A DNA stretch of 64,000 nt from Saprospiraceae bacterium. GTDB lineage: Bacteria > Bacteroidota > Bacteroidia > Chitinophagales > Saprospiraceae. The notes below the pieces were generated by a model. The model did no database searches and had not been told where the DNA came from. It saw only the letters and a program-made list of their open reading frames with translations. Shown here one piece after another: positions 56,034 through 64,000 of the stretch (position 1 is its first letter; every line of letters begins with the position of its first letter). The stretch is from the NCBI GenBank assembly GCA_019638455.1, contig JAHBTU010000001.1, forward strand, positions 1,503,501 to 1,567,500, given 5' to 3'. A program made the position numbers and the translations under genes.

Positions 56034-57548
56034 ATGAGAAAGATTTGGCAAGGAAAGGAAGGGTGCAAAAGCACCCTTCCCACAGTGTTAAAAATAACCC
56101 TTACGCTTACGATAATCTGCTGTTACACATCCATTCTTTTCACGCAAGATTATTTAGGTATAGGCTTACACCTAACACCACCGGTGGTGTTTGATTTCAC
56201 CAATACTCCATATGTACGAGCGAAACCTCAAGTAGGCATTGGCGGATCCTTTACCTATAAGAAGGAATGGGGCGCAAAGAAAAACGGGGCCTGGTATGTT
56301 GAAGCCGGACTTACACTACAAGGACTACGTTATTATCAAGTAAGTTATATTGGGGATTCAAGTACAATCTGGAGCGATTTTGTCAATCAACATACCGGTT
56401 TCCCAAGCATACTTGCAGGAGCGGGTCGCACATGGCTTTTTGGCAATTCAAAAAATAGATTCAGTATCGGTGGGGAATTATTGTTTCTGATCACGCAAGA
56501 TTTAGATAGTATTTATTCTTACGATTTCAGTTTATCCAATCATCCAATTAATGATGCCGTTTCTCCTTTCTTTCCAAGATTCAATTTAGGTTATAGTAGA
56601 GATGTTAGATTTTTTCGTACGATTCCGGGGCGGTTTCAGATTTACGCTACTCTTAGCTTTCAATACATTACCAAAGGGACACAATACATTCTTGATCGGG
56701 AAGTTGGAACATATAAAAAGGGGCGGTACCACGTTAATAATTCCGAATTCGGCATTAAACTTTTCACATCTTTAAACAAGAATGAATATAAAAAACGAAC
56801 TGATGTTACCTCTGTAGAAAATGTTATTTTGGCGCACGCTGAAAGAAAGCAAAAATTCAGAATTTCATTCAACGGGCAATTATTCAAAGTGCCAAAAACG
56901 GTTTATCATATTCCCCGGGTTGATAGTTTTGCCATAAGCAGCAGGCCAATCATGCTTCCACAGATTGGTTTAATTGCCGAAATACCCTTCAAAAAAAATC
57001 ATCTTTGGAGCGCTGTTTTTGGCTTGGGGCTAGGCAAACGGGCCGGAACATTAGTTTTTAAATCTGATGGAGACTTCCCTTCGCATGGCCAACCCATACA
57101 TTTTGAACAATCTGTAGATATTGGTAATTATGGAATTGTAAATGCTGGGTTGTCGCGTAGGCATGCAATCAAAGGATTGGTATTATCGCACACCTTAACC
57201 GCATCAACCGTTTTGCCGTTGGAAAATGAATACGTTTACCTTGGAGTACCATTAATTGCCAATAGTATCCAGCCAATACCATTTGAGGATGCAATTTTAG
57301 AAGGTTGGATGGATTATGCAAATGGGCGCGAGAATATTGTAGTCGGTATTGAATACAACCCCGAGCTGATTTTCACGCTTCGTAAGCCTGTTTTTATCGG
57401 GCTGGGCCTGGTAGCCAATTACTCATTTGGCGGAGTAATCGGGCATGGAACATACAAGGTGTACAACGATTATACAACATACTATGGAGCATCCCTTCAG
57501 AAATTCGCCAAACTTGGAGTCTCTATACGTTTTGGTTTTGAAAAATAG
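56034..57548 (+). CDS. Putative outer-membrane beta-barrel protein
   Basis: 504 aa. N-terminal leader MRKIWQGKEGCKSTLPTVLK precedes a hydrophobic segment (ITLTLTIICCYTSILFTQ). The first residues may not be native, and a start further in is possible. The body is a long string of aromatic-rich alternating strands (VGIGGSFTYKKEWGAKKNGAW YVEAGLTLQGLRY, FSIGGELLFLITQDLDSIYS, ASLQKFAKLGVSIRFGFEK), ending in a strand with a penultimate Phe-Glu-Lys, consistent with a large barrel. Function unknown. Cassette D, low GC. Confidence 0.7.
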   Translation: MRKIWQGKEGCKSTLPTVLKITLTLTIICCYTSILFTQDYLGIGLHLTPPVVFDFTNTPYVRAKPQVGIGGSFTYKKEWGAKKNGAWYVEAGLTLQGLRYYQVSYIGDSSTIWSDFVNQHTGFPSILAGAGRTWLFGNSKNRFSIGGELLFLITQDLDSIYSYDFSLSNHPINDAVSPFFPRFNLGYSRDVRFFRTIPGRFQIYATLSFQYITKGTQYILDREVGTYKKGRYHVNNSEFGIKLFTSLNKNEYKKRTDVTSVENVILAHAERKQKFRISFNGQLFKVPKTVYHIPRVDSFAISSRPIMLPQIGLIAEIPFKKNHLWSAVFGLGLGKRAGTLVFKSDGDFPSHGQPIHFEQSVDIGNYGIVNAGLSRRHAIKGLVLSHTLTASTVLPLENEYVYLGVPLIANSIQPIPFEDAILEGWMDYANGRENIVVGIEYNPELIFTLRKPVFIGLGLVANYSFGGVIGHGTYKVYNDYTTYYGASLQKFAKLGVSIRFGFEK

Positions 57549-57553
57549 CAATC

Positions 57554-57620
57554 GCCCAACTTTTTGCACCCCCGGTCATAGCCGCTAAACGCGGCTACGT
57601 CGGGGGCGCTGCCGTTCAGC
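57554..57620 (+). other. attC-like site 5
   Basis: 67 bp. R'' GCCCAAC, arms GCACCCCCG / CGGGGGCGC, inner TAGCCGC/GCGGCTA around TAAAC, R' GTTCAGC. R'' matches site 4 R'. Followed by GAAATAAATAAAT, as after sites 2 and 3. Confidence 0.87.
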
Positions 57621-57709
57621 GCAAAGACACAGAAATAAATAAATACCTGCTTGTCGCTGCGTCAACATAAATCGAAACCATATTTTTTCACCAACCAAAC
57701 AGTTTCATT

Positions 57710-58450
57710 ATGAACGGTTTTAATCTTCCCCCTTTCTTCCGCTACCGCTTGTCGGCTGCGGTTCTCCTCCTTTTTTTCGCGGCCCTGCCACTCCTCCAAG
57801 CCCAGTACACCCCCTGCGCCACGCCCCCGCCCACCGAGCCGGAGATGGCCGAAGTCGCGGCAGCCATGGCCAACTCCAACACCGCGAACGCCTCGTCCGG
57901 GCCGCTCACTTGGGAAATCCCCGTGCGCGTAACGGTGTTCCGCAAGAACGACGGCAGCGGGTGGGGCATCACCTACGACGACGCGTTCATTGACGCTTTC
58001 TTGTCCAACATGAACGCCAAAATGGCTGGCGGCCCCAACATCTTTCACTTCTTTCGCTGCGGCCCCATCAACTACATTGACGTTGACCAGTTGTACAATG
58101 GCTCATTGCCGCCGGAGGCGTACTCCTACAACCGCAACTACCTCAACCTGTACATCTACAACAAGCCCGGGCAGCCAGCGTCGGCAACCTTCCCGTGGCA
58201 CCCAGAGCCTAAAGCCGTTTGGATGCCCTCTGGCATATCGGGTACCTCAGACGCCACGGGCTTCCACGAACTCGGCCATACATTGGGCCTGCTTCACACC
58301 TTCTCCCCGGAAATGACATACTCGGTTCCTGTTGTTCCCGGGCAGCAAGACCATCCGGAAGCGCAAGGAGGGCGAGAAATAATGATTACAGAATCAGACC
58401 CAAACAAAGAATTTGCCCCTAACGGTAGTTTTGCAGGCGACCGCGGGTAG
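57710..58450 (+). pseudogene. M43-type secreted metalloprotease, 3' truncated
   Basis: 246 aa; signal peptide (MNGFNLPPFFRYRLSAAVLLL FFAALPLLQA). Zinc-binding motif HELGHTLGLLHTF (HExxHxxGxxH) at ~185, preceded by YLNLYIYNKPG and a WEIPVRVTVFRKNDGSGWGI start, typical of pappalysin/cytophagalysin (M43). The Met-turn and everything C-terminal to APNGSFAGDRG are missing: the frame stops in the IS-type inverted repeat at 58446. This gene opens cassette E, which has therefore lost its end and its attC. Confidence 0.83.
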
Positions 58451-58514
58451 TGTCAACCTATGAGTGATTTTCGATAAAGATGATTGATTTCATCACTCGA
58501 TATTTGGCACTACC
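58446..58514. mobile_element. 69-bp IS1-end remnant or mini-element
   Basis: Starts GGTAGTGTCAACCTATGAGTG and ends TTGGCACTACC. Both ends resemble the IS1 termini here, but there is no transposase and no matching target duplication. It cuts off the M43 gene on one side and, on the other, the membrane-protein gene below. It may be the scar of an IS-mediated deletion. Confidence 0.6.
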
Positions 58515-58733
58515 TTTCATTGAAGTAGCCATTTCCAATTTTGGCTTTACTAAACTCAGCAATAGTCATAACAAATATATGAGTGTGCCAAAGATTCGGG
58601 AAGAAAAAATTTATTATTGAGCCTTTTGCTGGCTCAACTCCTTTATCTCCAACTTTTTTTATTTTTAATGCCTTCAATTTTAGGTAGTGTCATTTTGGGG
58701 GTGATTTGGTATTTTTGCGTCAAACTTTATGAA

Positions 58734-59009
58734 ATGGTATTAGATGTAAAATGCTGCCATAAATGTGGCTCTGAACACATTGTGAAAAACGGGTCGAACG
58801 CATCAGGCAATCCGAAGTACAAATGCAAGGCTTGCGGCTTCGGCGGGGTGTTTCAAACGCTTCGGAAAAGCGAGGAATTTAAAGAAATGGTCGTCAGGGC
58901 GGCCCAAGAACGCAGTTCGTCACGGGGTCTTGCCAGAACCTTTGGCATCAGTCACCAAACGGCTCTGAGGTGGATAAAAAAAAAGCGCAGTCCCTTCCCG
59001 ACATCGTGA
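58734..59009 (+). CDS. insA: IS1 InsA-like protein, copy 2
   Basis: Same 91-aa zinc-finger/HTH protein as in copy 1 (ATG 51 bp inside the left end). Confidence 0.92.
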   Translation: MVLDVKCCHKCGSEHIVKNGSNASGNPKYKCKACGFGGVFQTLRKSEEFKEMVVRAAQERSSSRGLARTFGISHQTALRWIKKKRSPFPTS

Positions 59010-59446
59010 CCACGTTGCTTCCGGCCAAGAAAAAAGACGTTCTCGAACTGGATGAATTATGGTCTTTTGTCTATTGCAAAGACTTTAAACGCTGGGTTTG
59101 GATAGCACTTTGCCGCAGAACACGTCAAATTGTCTCTTTTTTCATCGGCGACCGAAGCGAACAATCTTGTCGGCGGTTTTGGGAACTGATTCCGCCTGAA
59201 TATCGAAAATGCCGAACGTTCAGCGATTTTTGGGAGGCATACGCCGCGGTTATTGATACAGGCAAACACAAGATGGTGGGAAAAGAATCCGGGGAAACTT
59301 CTCATGTGGAACGCTGGAACAACACCCTTCGCCAGAGAATTTGTCGATTCGTCAGAAAAACGCTATCCTTTTCAAAATCCGATGAAATGCACGAACTGTA
59401 CCTCCATTTGTTCGTCTACAACTACAACATATCACTCATAAAATGA
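58970..59446 (+). CDS. insB: IS1 transposase InsB part, copy 2
   Basis: Identical DDE half, read by frameshifting at the A9 run (58974-58984). Confidence 0.92.
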   Translation: MDKKKAQSLPDIVTTLLPAKKKDVLELDELWSFVYCKDFKRWVWIALCRRTRQIVSFFIGDRSEQSCRRFWELIPPEYRKCRTFSDFWEAYAAVIDTGKHKMVGKESGETSHVERWNNTLRQRICRFVRKTLSFSKSDEMHELYLHLFVYNYNISLIK

Positions 59447-59777
59447 CACTACCCAATTTTATTTTGTCATATATCTCATCTAAACAGGAACTCATTATAT
59501 ACACTACATACCCAACAAAATAGGCTGCACCAAAAAAAGTAAAGGCTTTTTCCCAATCGCTCTTGATAAAGTCGTAAGGCTCTTTCATATTTGGTAGCCC
59601 ATACCAGCCTATTGCAATAAACAATACTGTCACTGCACCTGGCAGTAGTACGGCGAGTAGTTCTTGAAGCGAGAGGTTGTCGGTTATAGATTTCATGCAA
59701 ACAGTTTTTCTTATTTGCTAGGATAAATTTTAGGTTCATCAAAAGCTTCAACCTGTATTCTATAGCCCCGTGCATAT

Positions 59778-60302
59778 TTAAAGGAACGAGACGGATGATT
59801 TAGTGAAAAAAGAGCGGATGAGTTCGGGGTCATCAGCGATTTCGTGAAGTGCATATTCTACGGCAGTTTGCAAATCGTCCAAATTGAGAAAAATCCGGTT
59901 TTTGAGTTTGTGGCACTTGAGGTAATCCCAAAGTAATTCTATGGCATTTAGTTGTGGGCAATAAGGTGGTAGTGCTTCGAGGTGTATTATACCGGGGTTG
60001 TGTTGCAAAAAATCTTTTACCGGCTGACCCTTATGAATTGAAGCACCATCCCATACGACCAGCATTTTGGTGTTCGTCAGTTCTTCGGTGCTCAACCAAG
60101 TGAAAAACTCCTCAAAATCTTCAGCCTTGAAAGGGAGGCGTTGGATTTGCCAGCACAAATCACCCCGGGTTGAAATCATGCCGAACAGATTCAGATGCTC
60201 GCGGCTTTTGAATTCTTGAAGCACCGGAGTCTGGCCCTTGGGGGCCCAAGTTTTGGCGCAAAAGGGCAGCAAGCAAACCCCACACTCATCGGCATGAAAC
60301 AA
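59778..60302 (-). CDS. IS630 transposase, DDE part, copy 2
   Basis: Same protein as 24607-25131 (FHADECG, VVWDGASIHKG, NAIELLWDYL). Confidence 0.9.
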   Translation of the reverse strand: MFHADECGVCLLPFCAKTWAPKGQTPVLQEFKSREHLNLFGMISTRGDLCWQIQRLPFKAEDFEEFFTWLSTEELTNTKMLVVWDGASIHKGQPVKDFLQHNPGIIHLEALPPYCPQLNAIELLWDYLKCHKLKNRIFLNLDDLQTAVEYALHEIADDPELIRSFFTKSSVSFL

Positions 60303-60318
60303 TACGCGGTTTTCCGCT

Positions 60319-60795
60319 TCACTTTTTTTTAATGCGACCTATGTCCTCTGCATACCACTTCTGCACCCGCTCTTCCGAACGCTGGCGAGCCTGTTTGGAA
60401 GGCCGTTGCAGCGACCATCCGACCTTTTTCAGCAACCGCCCCACATGGGATGGGTCATACTTTACCCCAAAAAGTCGCTCAATCACAACACCAACGCGAC
60501 CCCGCGTCCATATTTCCCCTTCAAATCCCTGCGCTGTACAACCCTTGTTCAATTCTTCCACCAGGCGCCGCAGGTCTTCGGTTCCTAATTTGCTCTGGGT
60601 TCCGCCCGGCGGAAGGCTCTTGTACCAAGCAGGATTGTCTGCATCGTATCGCGCAAGCCATCGTGACAACGTTGATTTGGGTATCCCCAAACTGGACATG
60701 ATGTCTTGGCGGTTCTTACCTGAACGGAACATCTCTACCGCTCGCAGGCGCATCCCTTCATACGAAACTGAACTCAAACGTTTTTTCATGCTCAA
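60319..60795 (-). CDS. IS630 transposase, N-terminal part, copy 2
   Basis: Same protein as 25148-25624; the two DNA changes inside the frame are silent. Confidence 0.9.
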   Translation of the reverse strand: MSMKKRLSSVSYEGMRLRAVEMFRSGKNRQDIMSSLGIPKSTLSRWLARYDADNPAWYKSLPPGGTQSKLGTEDLRRLVEELNKGCTAQGFEGEIWTRGRVGVVIERLFGVKYDPSHVGRLLKKVGWSLQRPSKQARQRSEERVQKWYAEDIGRIKKK

Positions 60796-62688
60796 AATGA
60801 AGCAAAGATACGCCCTTTGTTCCTTTAAAAATGCACGGGGCTATATATCCCAGAGGGGAATCAAGGTCTGCAATCTCAACCAAGGTTTGCAGTTCACTAT
60901 TTTGAGGAATATCCATTTCGAACTTTACCTCAACCTCGATAACTTTCTTATTTTGGAAAAGTGTTACTGAGGGGGGTATTTCTTTGGGTTCAAAAGAGAC
61001 TACTTTATAAATCTTTTTCTTTGCCTCAATAACTGGAACTTTATCATCGTACAAAGTCATGAAAATACTATCCTTATAGGTATAATCCCAAATAGTTTGC
61101 ATATAATAGAAGATATTCTCTTTGAGGTGCAGACGTAGCATATTTATTTCAAAGAGTTTGGCTTCTAAAACGGTTTTGGCTTGGTTTAATTGATTTGTTG
61201 CGGTAAGTAAATTAGCATTTTCAGAAGCAATTCTATCCAGAATCACTTGTTCTCTGTCTTTAGCATCTTGCATTACTTCCCTTGCAATCTCAACTTGGAA
61301 TTGATTTTTAGCAATTCGTTTCTTTCCTGTAGAGTCATCGAGGTCATCCGTCTGCTTATTATACTCTGCTTGAAAATTGGCAAAAGCCGACCTACTTATA
61401 CTTAATTGCGTACTAAGATTAGACAAATTAGCACGAATTGCTTTTAAATTCTCCTTCAATTCTTGAATTGCTGCTTCTTCGCCAATCAAACCCGACATAA
61501 TGTAATCCAATGCTGGGCGGAATCGGTCATCTAACAACACCCGATTGATTATCCATCCATGCTTGAGTATCAGTGCATTCATATCCTTTCTTGAAGGGGT
61601 AGGCATTTGCATTGGAACAAGCACCAAAGGCGTTACTTTGTGTAATTTTTCTGATACTTCAAACCTGCGTTGTAATTCATAAAACAGATAAGTTACTGTC
61701 AATTCATCATTTGGGTTTGAAATTTCGGTACTTTCGATGTATTCGCTTTCAAAGGTTTCCTTGGTTTCGATTTCTAATTTCCTTTCGTCTCTAAATTCCT
61801 GTGCTGCTTTTTTAACGGATTCCCTAAAATTCTTTTTTACTGAATCCGAAGATTTAGACGCATCTCTTTTTATATCAGTGGTTGCGCTACCTCCGACACT
61901 CCATGTAACAGGTGATTTATCATTTGCCCCAACGCCATAAGACCCATTTACTGATGCAGTTAGACCAAAAGAGTTATTCTTGTGCGCTTTATTTACAATT
62001 TCTTTTTCTGTTCGTTCTGTTGTATTTGACTCTTCTTGGCTTGTTCTGAGGTTATTCTCCATAGTTTTGATGGTATTGTCTTTCTTTACCACCTTCTTTA
62101 CATTAACTTTTCTCACTTCTTTGGGGGACAAGGGAATAGAGCGAACCAAGTCACCTACTTGGTAATTTAATGGCACCCACTTTTGCCGATAAGTAACCAT
62201 TATTCCATAGTTAATATGCCCCTCCTTGAAAATTGTGAATTTGCTTTTTTCATTGAGCAAGTCTTTTAGGTCTTTCAACAGCCAACCAGATTCGGTAGAA
62301 GGCAACACTTCCAACCGTCCAACGTAGGCATCAGTTGATAAAACTTCTGCCCAATCTTTTAAATTGCCATTTGGTTTAGAGAATGAACCGTTCTCTTTTG
62401 GTTTTGCGATAGAATTTGAATAAGTATAGTTGATTTTGGTTACATTCTCAACTTTTTTTACTTTTTCCGTCAACTTTTCTTCTAAATCATCTTCATCAGA
62501 AATATCGCTTATATCCACTCCACTTTCAGCCAATTGGGTCAGTAAATCTTCCGTCAAATGAATAATATCATTGTCAATCAATTCTTGCCAAACATGAGGG
62601 AAAGCAATTTGTAAAGAGTGAAAATCGTAAAATGCTGGGTAGTGTCATTTTGGGGGTGATTTGGTATTTTTGCGTCAAACTTTATGAA

Positions 62689-62964
62689 ATGGTATTAGAT
62701 GTAAAATGCTGCCATAAATGTGGCTCTGAACACATTGTGAAAAACGGGTCGAACGCATCAGGCAATCCGAAGTACAAATGCAAGGCTTGCGGCTTCGGCG
62801 GGGTGTTTCAAACGCTTCGGAAAAGCGAGGAATTTAAAGAAATGGTCGTCAGGGCGGCCCAAGAACGCAGTTCGTCACGGGGTCTTGCCAGAACCTTTGG
62901 CATCAGTCACCAAACGGCTCTGAGGTGGATAAAAAAAAAGCGCAGTCCCTTCCCGACATCGTGA
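62689..62964 (+). CDS. insA: IS1 InsA-like protein, copy 3
   Basis: Same protein as in copies 1 and 2. Confidence 0.92.
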   Translation: MVLDVKCCHKCGSEHIVKNGSNASGNPKYKCKACGFGGVFQTLRKSEEFKEMVVRAAQERSSSRGLARTFGISHQTALRWIKKKRSPFPTS

Positions 62965-63401
62965 CCACGTTGCTTCCGGCCAAGAAAAAAGACGTTCTCG
63001 AACTGGATGAATTATGGTCTTTTGTCTATTGCAAAGACTTTAAACGCTGGGTTTGGATAGCACTTTGCCGCAGAACACGTCAAATTGTCTCTTTTTTCAT
63101 CGGCGACCGAAGCGAACAATCTTGTCGGCGGTTTTGGGAACTGATTCCGCCTGAATATCGAAAATGCCGAACGTTCAGCGATTTTTGGGAGGCATACGCC
63201 GCGGTTATTGATACAGGCAAACACAAGATGGTGGGAAAAGAATCCGGGGAAACTTCTCATGTGGAACGCTGGAACAACACCCTTCGCCAGAGAATTTGTC
63301 GATTCGTCAGAAAAACGCTATCCTTTTCAAAATCCGATGAAATGCACGAACTGTACCTCCATTTGTTCGTCTACAACTACAACATATCACTCATAAAATG
63401 A
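62925..63401 (+). CDS. insB: IS1 transposase InsB part, copy 3
   Basis: Same DDE protein as in copies 1 and 2, expressed by frameshifting. Confidence 0.92.
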   Translation: MDKKKAQSLPDIVTTLLPAKKKDVLELDELWSFVYCKDFKRWVWIALCRRTRQIVSFFIGDRSEQSCRRFWELIPPEYRKCRTFSDFWEAYAAVIDTGKHKMVGKESGETSHVERWNNTLRQRICRFVRKTLSFSKSDEMHELYLHLFVYNYNISLIK

Positions 63402-63408
63402 CACTACC

Positions 63409-63784
63409 AAATGCTGGTACATCGGCGGGACCACCTTTGAATTCTAAGGATTTTATATTGTCGTTTACTGTTTTGCCATCAGGTCTTTTTGAATCTCCAT
63501 TAATATGGGTGCCTTCCTGAATTGCTTTAATCAAGTCTTCGGGAGACTTCATCGGGTCTATCAATCGTCTTACATAATCTGGATTTAGAGGAAGTTCATT
63601 GTCGCTATTCAATTTGTTGATTAATTCTTCCTTTTCGGAATCAGTCAATGATGTTTCTTGAATGGAATTGATAAGTTGCTCAATTACATCCTCAATATCA
63701 AGTTCTTTTTGAATCTCTGCATTTAACTTGCCAACCAAATCTTCCTTTTCTGTACTACTCAAAGGTGTGTTGTATTCTTTTTTA
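63409..63784 (-). pseudogene. Large gene of unknown function, upstream fragment between two IS1 copies
   Basis: About 125 residues between IS1 copies 4 and 3: KKEYNTPLSSTEKEDLVGKL, VIEQLINSIQETSLTDSEKE ELINKLN and SLEFKGGPADVPAF. With IS1 copy 3 and one AAATGCTG removed, it reads straight on as ADVPAFYDFHSLQIAFPHVWQ into the 62637 fragment. The fragment holds two similar helical repeats (STEKEDLVGKLN / DSEKEELINKLN). The N-terminus lies beyond IS1 copy 4, probably outside the window. Confidence 0.78.
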
Positions 63785-64000
63785 GGTAGTGTCATTTTGG
63801 GGGTGATTTGGTATTTTTGCGTCAAACTTTATGAAATGGTATTAGATGTAAAATGCTGCCATAAATGTGGCTCTGAACACATTGTGAAAAACGGGTCGAA
63901 CGCATCAGGCAATCCGAAGTACAAATGCAAGGCTTGCGGCTTCGGCGGGGTGTTTCAAACGCTTCGGAAAAGCGAGGAATTTAAAGAAATGGTCGTCAGG
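63785..64000 (+). mobile_element. IS1-family element, copy 4 (runs off the window)
   Basis: Left end GGTAGTGTCATTTTGGGGGTG identical to the other copies. InsA begins at 63836 and continues past the window edge. Confidence 0.93.
63836..64000 (+). CDS. insA: IS1 InsA-like protein, copy 4 (3' partial)
   Basis: Identical start MVLDVKCCHKCGSEHIVKNG; cut by the end of the window. Confidence 0.88.
   Translation, partial: MVLDVKCCHKCGSEHIVKNGSNASGNPKYKCKACGFGGVFQTLRKSEEFKEMVVR

Larger units (their letters stand above)
58683..59453 (+). mobile_element. IS1-family element, copy 2
   Basis: 771 bp; target duplication CAATTTTA at 58675-58682 and 59454-59461. Same sequence as copy 1 in opposite orientation. 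Confidence 0.96.
58515..59696 (-). pseudogene. Small membrane protein gene broken by IS1 copy 2
   Basis: Start at 59696 (MKSITDNLSLQELLAVLLPG AVTVLFIAIGWYGLP), with two or more membrane helices (FFGAAYFVGYVVYIMSSCLDE). At 59462 the frame runs into IS1 copy 2. Removing the IS and one CAATTTTA rejoins it as YDKIKLKALKIKKVGDKGVE PAKGS and on to the 69-bp remnant at 58514, where a stop is created. The native 3' end is therefore lost too. Function unknown; it lies downstream of the large disrupted gene. Confidence 0.75.
59763..60843 (-). mobile_element. IS630-family insertion sequence, copy 2
   Basis: 1081 bp, TA duplications at 59761-59762 and 60844-60845. Differs from copy 1 by a few single bases. 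Interrupts the large gene near its 3' end. Confidence 0.95.
59711..62637 (-). pseudogene. Large gene of unknown function, main fragment, broken by IS630 copy 2
   Basis: The main part (62637 down to 60844) encodes about 590 residues. It has an acidic start (DISDISDEDDLEEK), a domain with KWVPLNYQVGDLVRSIPLSP KEVRKV, a polar helical part (NNLRTSQEESNTTERTEKEI), a Gly/Ser-rich segment, then ISNPNDELTVTYLFYELQRRFEVSEKLH and a long coiled coil at ~370-480. IS630 copy 2 interrupts it near the end; removing the element and one TA gives ...LGYRIQVEAFDEPKIYPSK and a natural stop at 59711. On the other side the frame continues, through IS1 copy 3, into 63409-63784. I do not recognise the family; it could be a surface or toxin-like multidomain protein. 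Confidence 0.8.
62638..63408 (+). mobile_element. IS1-family element, copy 3
   Basis: 771 bp; target duplication AAATGCTG at 62630-62637 and 63409-63416. Lies inside the large gene of unknown function. Confidence 0.96.

Overview
The window looks like a chromosomal segment of a Bacteroidota bacterium, most probably of the Saprospiria/Chitinophagia group. The main clues are promoters of the TAnnTTTG type just upstream of several genes, many lipoproteins and secreted proteins ending in type IX secretion (T9SS) sorting domains, a fused 2-oxo acid dehydrogenase E1, and the rpsU-xer gene pair. Base composition is fairly GC-rich up to about 46 kb and becomes more AT-rich toward the right end.

Region 1 (0-10.2 kb) holds a partial E1 gene followed by a complete diversity-generating retroelement (DGR) on the minus strand. 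In transcription order it contains: a membrane protein with an EAD11-like N-terminus and a TPR tail; an LPP20-like secreted protein; target gene 2, with a C-terminal FGE-sulfatase/C-type-lectin fold and variable repeat VR2; an HRDC-domain accessory protein; a DGR reverse transcriptase with the IGNLTSQ and YMDD motifs; the template repeat TR, which overlaps the RT stop codon; and target gene 1, with VR1. Comparing TR with the two VRs by eye gives 36 substitutions, 35 of them at TR adenines on the coding strand. This is the hallmark of adenine-directed mutagenic retrohoming. VR1 lacks four TR codons in frame; VR2 has a one-base deletion that shifts its frame.

Region 2 (10.2-40.3 kb) is ordinary chromosome: tRNA modification (SpoU/TrmH-type methylase, MiaE-like), a GH13-like protein, plsC, tRNA-Arg(CCG), an E2 acyltransferase that could partner the E1, an ECF sigma/anti-sigma pair, nfu, msrA, rimM, a GT4 glycosyltransferase, fabH, an amidase, rpsU, xer and recN. 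It is sprinkled with at least three families of short dispersed non-coding repeats. One ~173-bp family has five copies, and one of them splits a ynfA-like gene with a likely target duplication. A 23-bp minisatellite is interrupted by an IS630 element. A small defence-type cluster (frameshifted TIR gene, AbiEii/DUF6922 toxin-antitoxin pair) lies between recN and a 53-bp degenerate copy of the recN 3' end.

Region 3 (40.3-58.5 kb) is an integron-type cassette array without an integrase in the window (a CALIN). Five attC-like hairpins are present, all genes point the same way, and the 7-bp R' box of each site is the exact complement of the R'' box of the next site in 4 of 4 junctions. The cassettes are unusually large (2.7-5.8 kb) and carry mostly exported proteins: T9SS cargo, a lipase-like hydrolase, beta-barrels, lipoproteins and an M43 metalloprotease. 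IS-end remnants bracket the array.

Region 4 (58.4-64 kb) is an insertion-sequence pile-up. Three complete 771-bp IS1-family copies lie in the window, two of them here with a fourth partial one, plus a second 1081-bp IS630 copy. Together they have broken one large gene of unknown function and a small membrane-protein gene. Removing the IS sequences and one target duplication each restores the reading frames.
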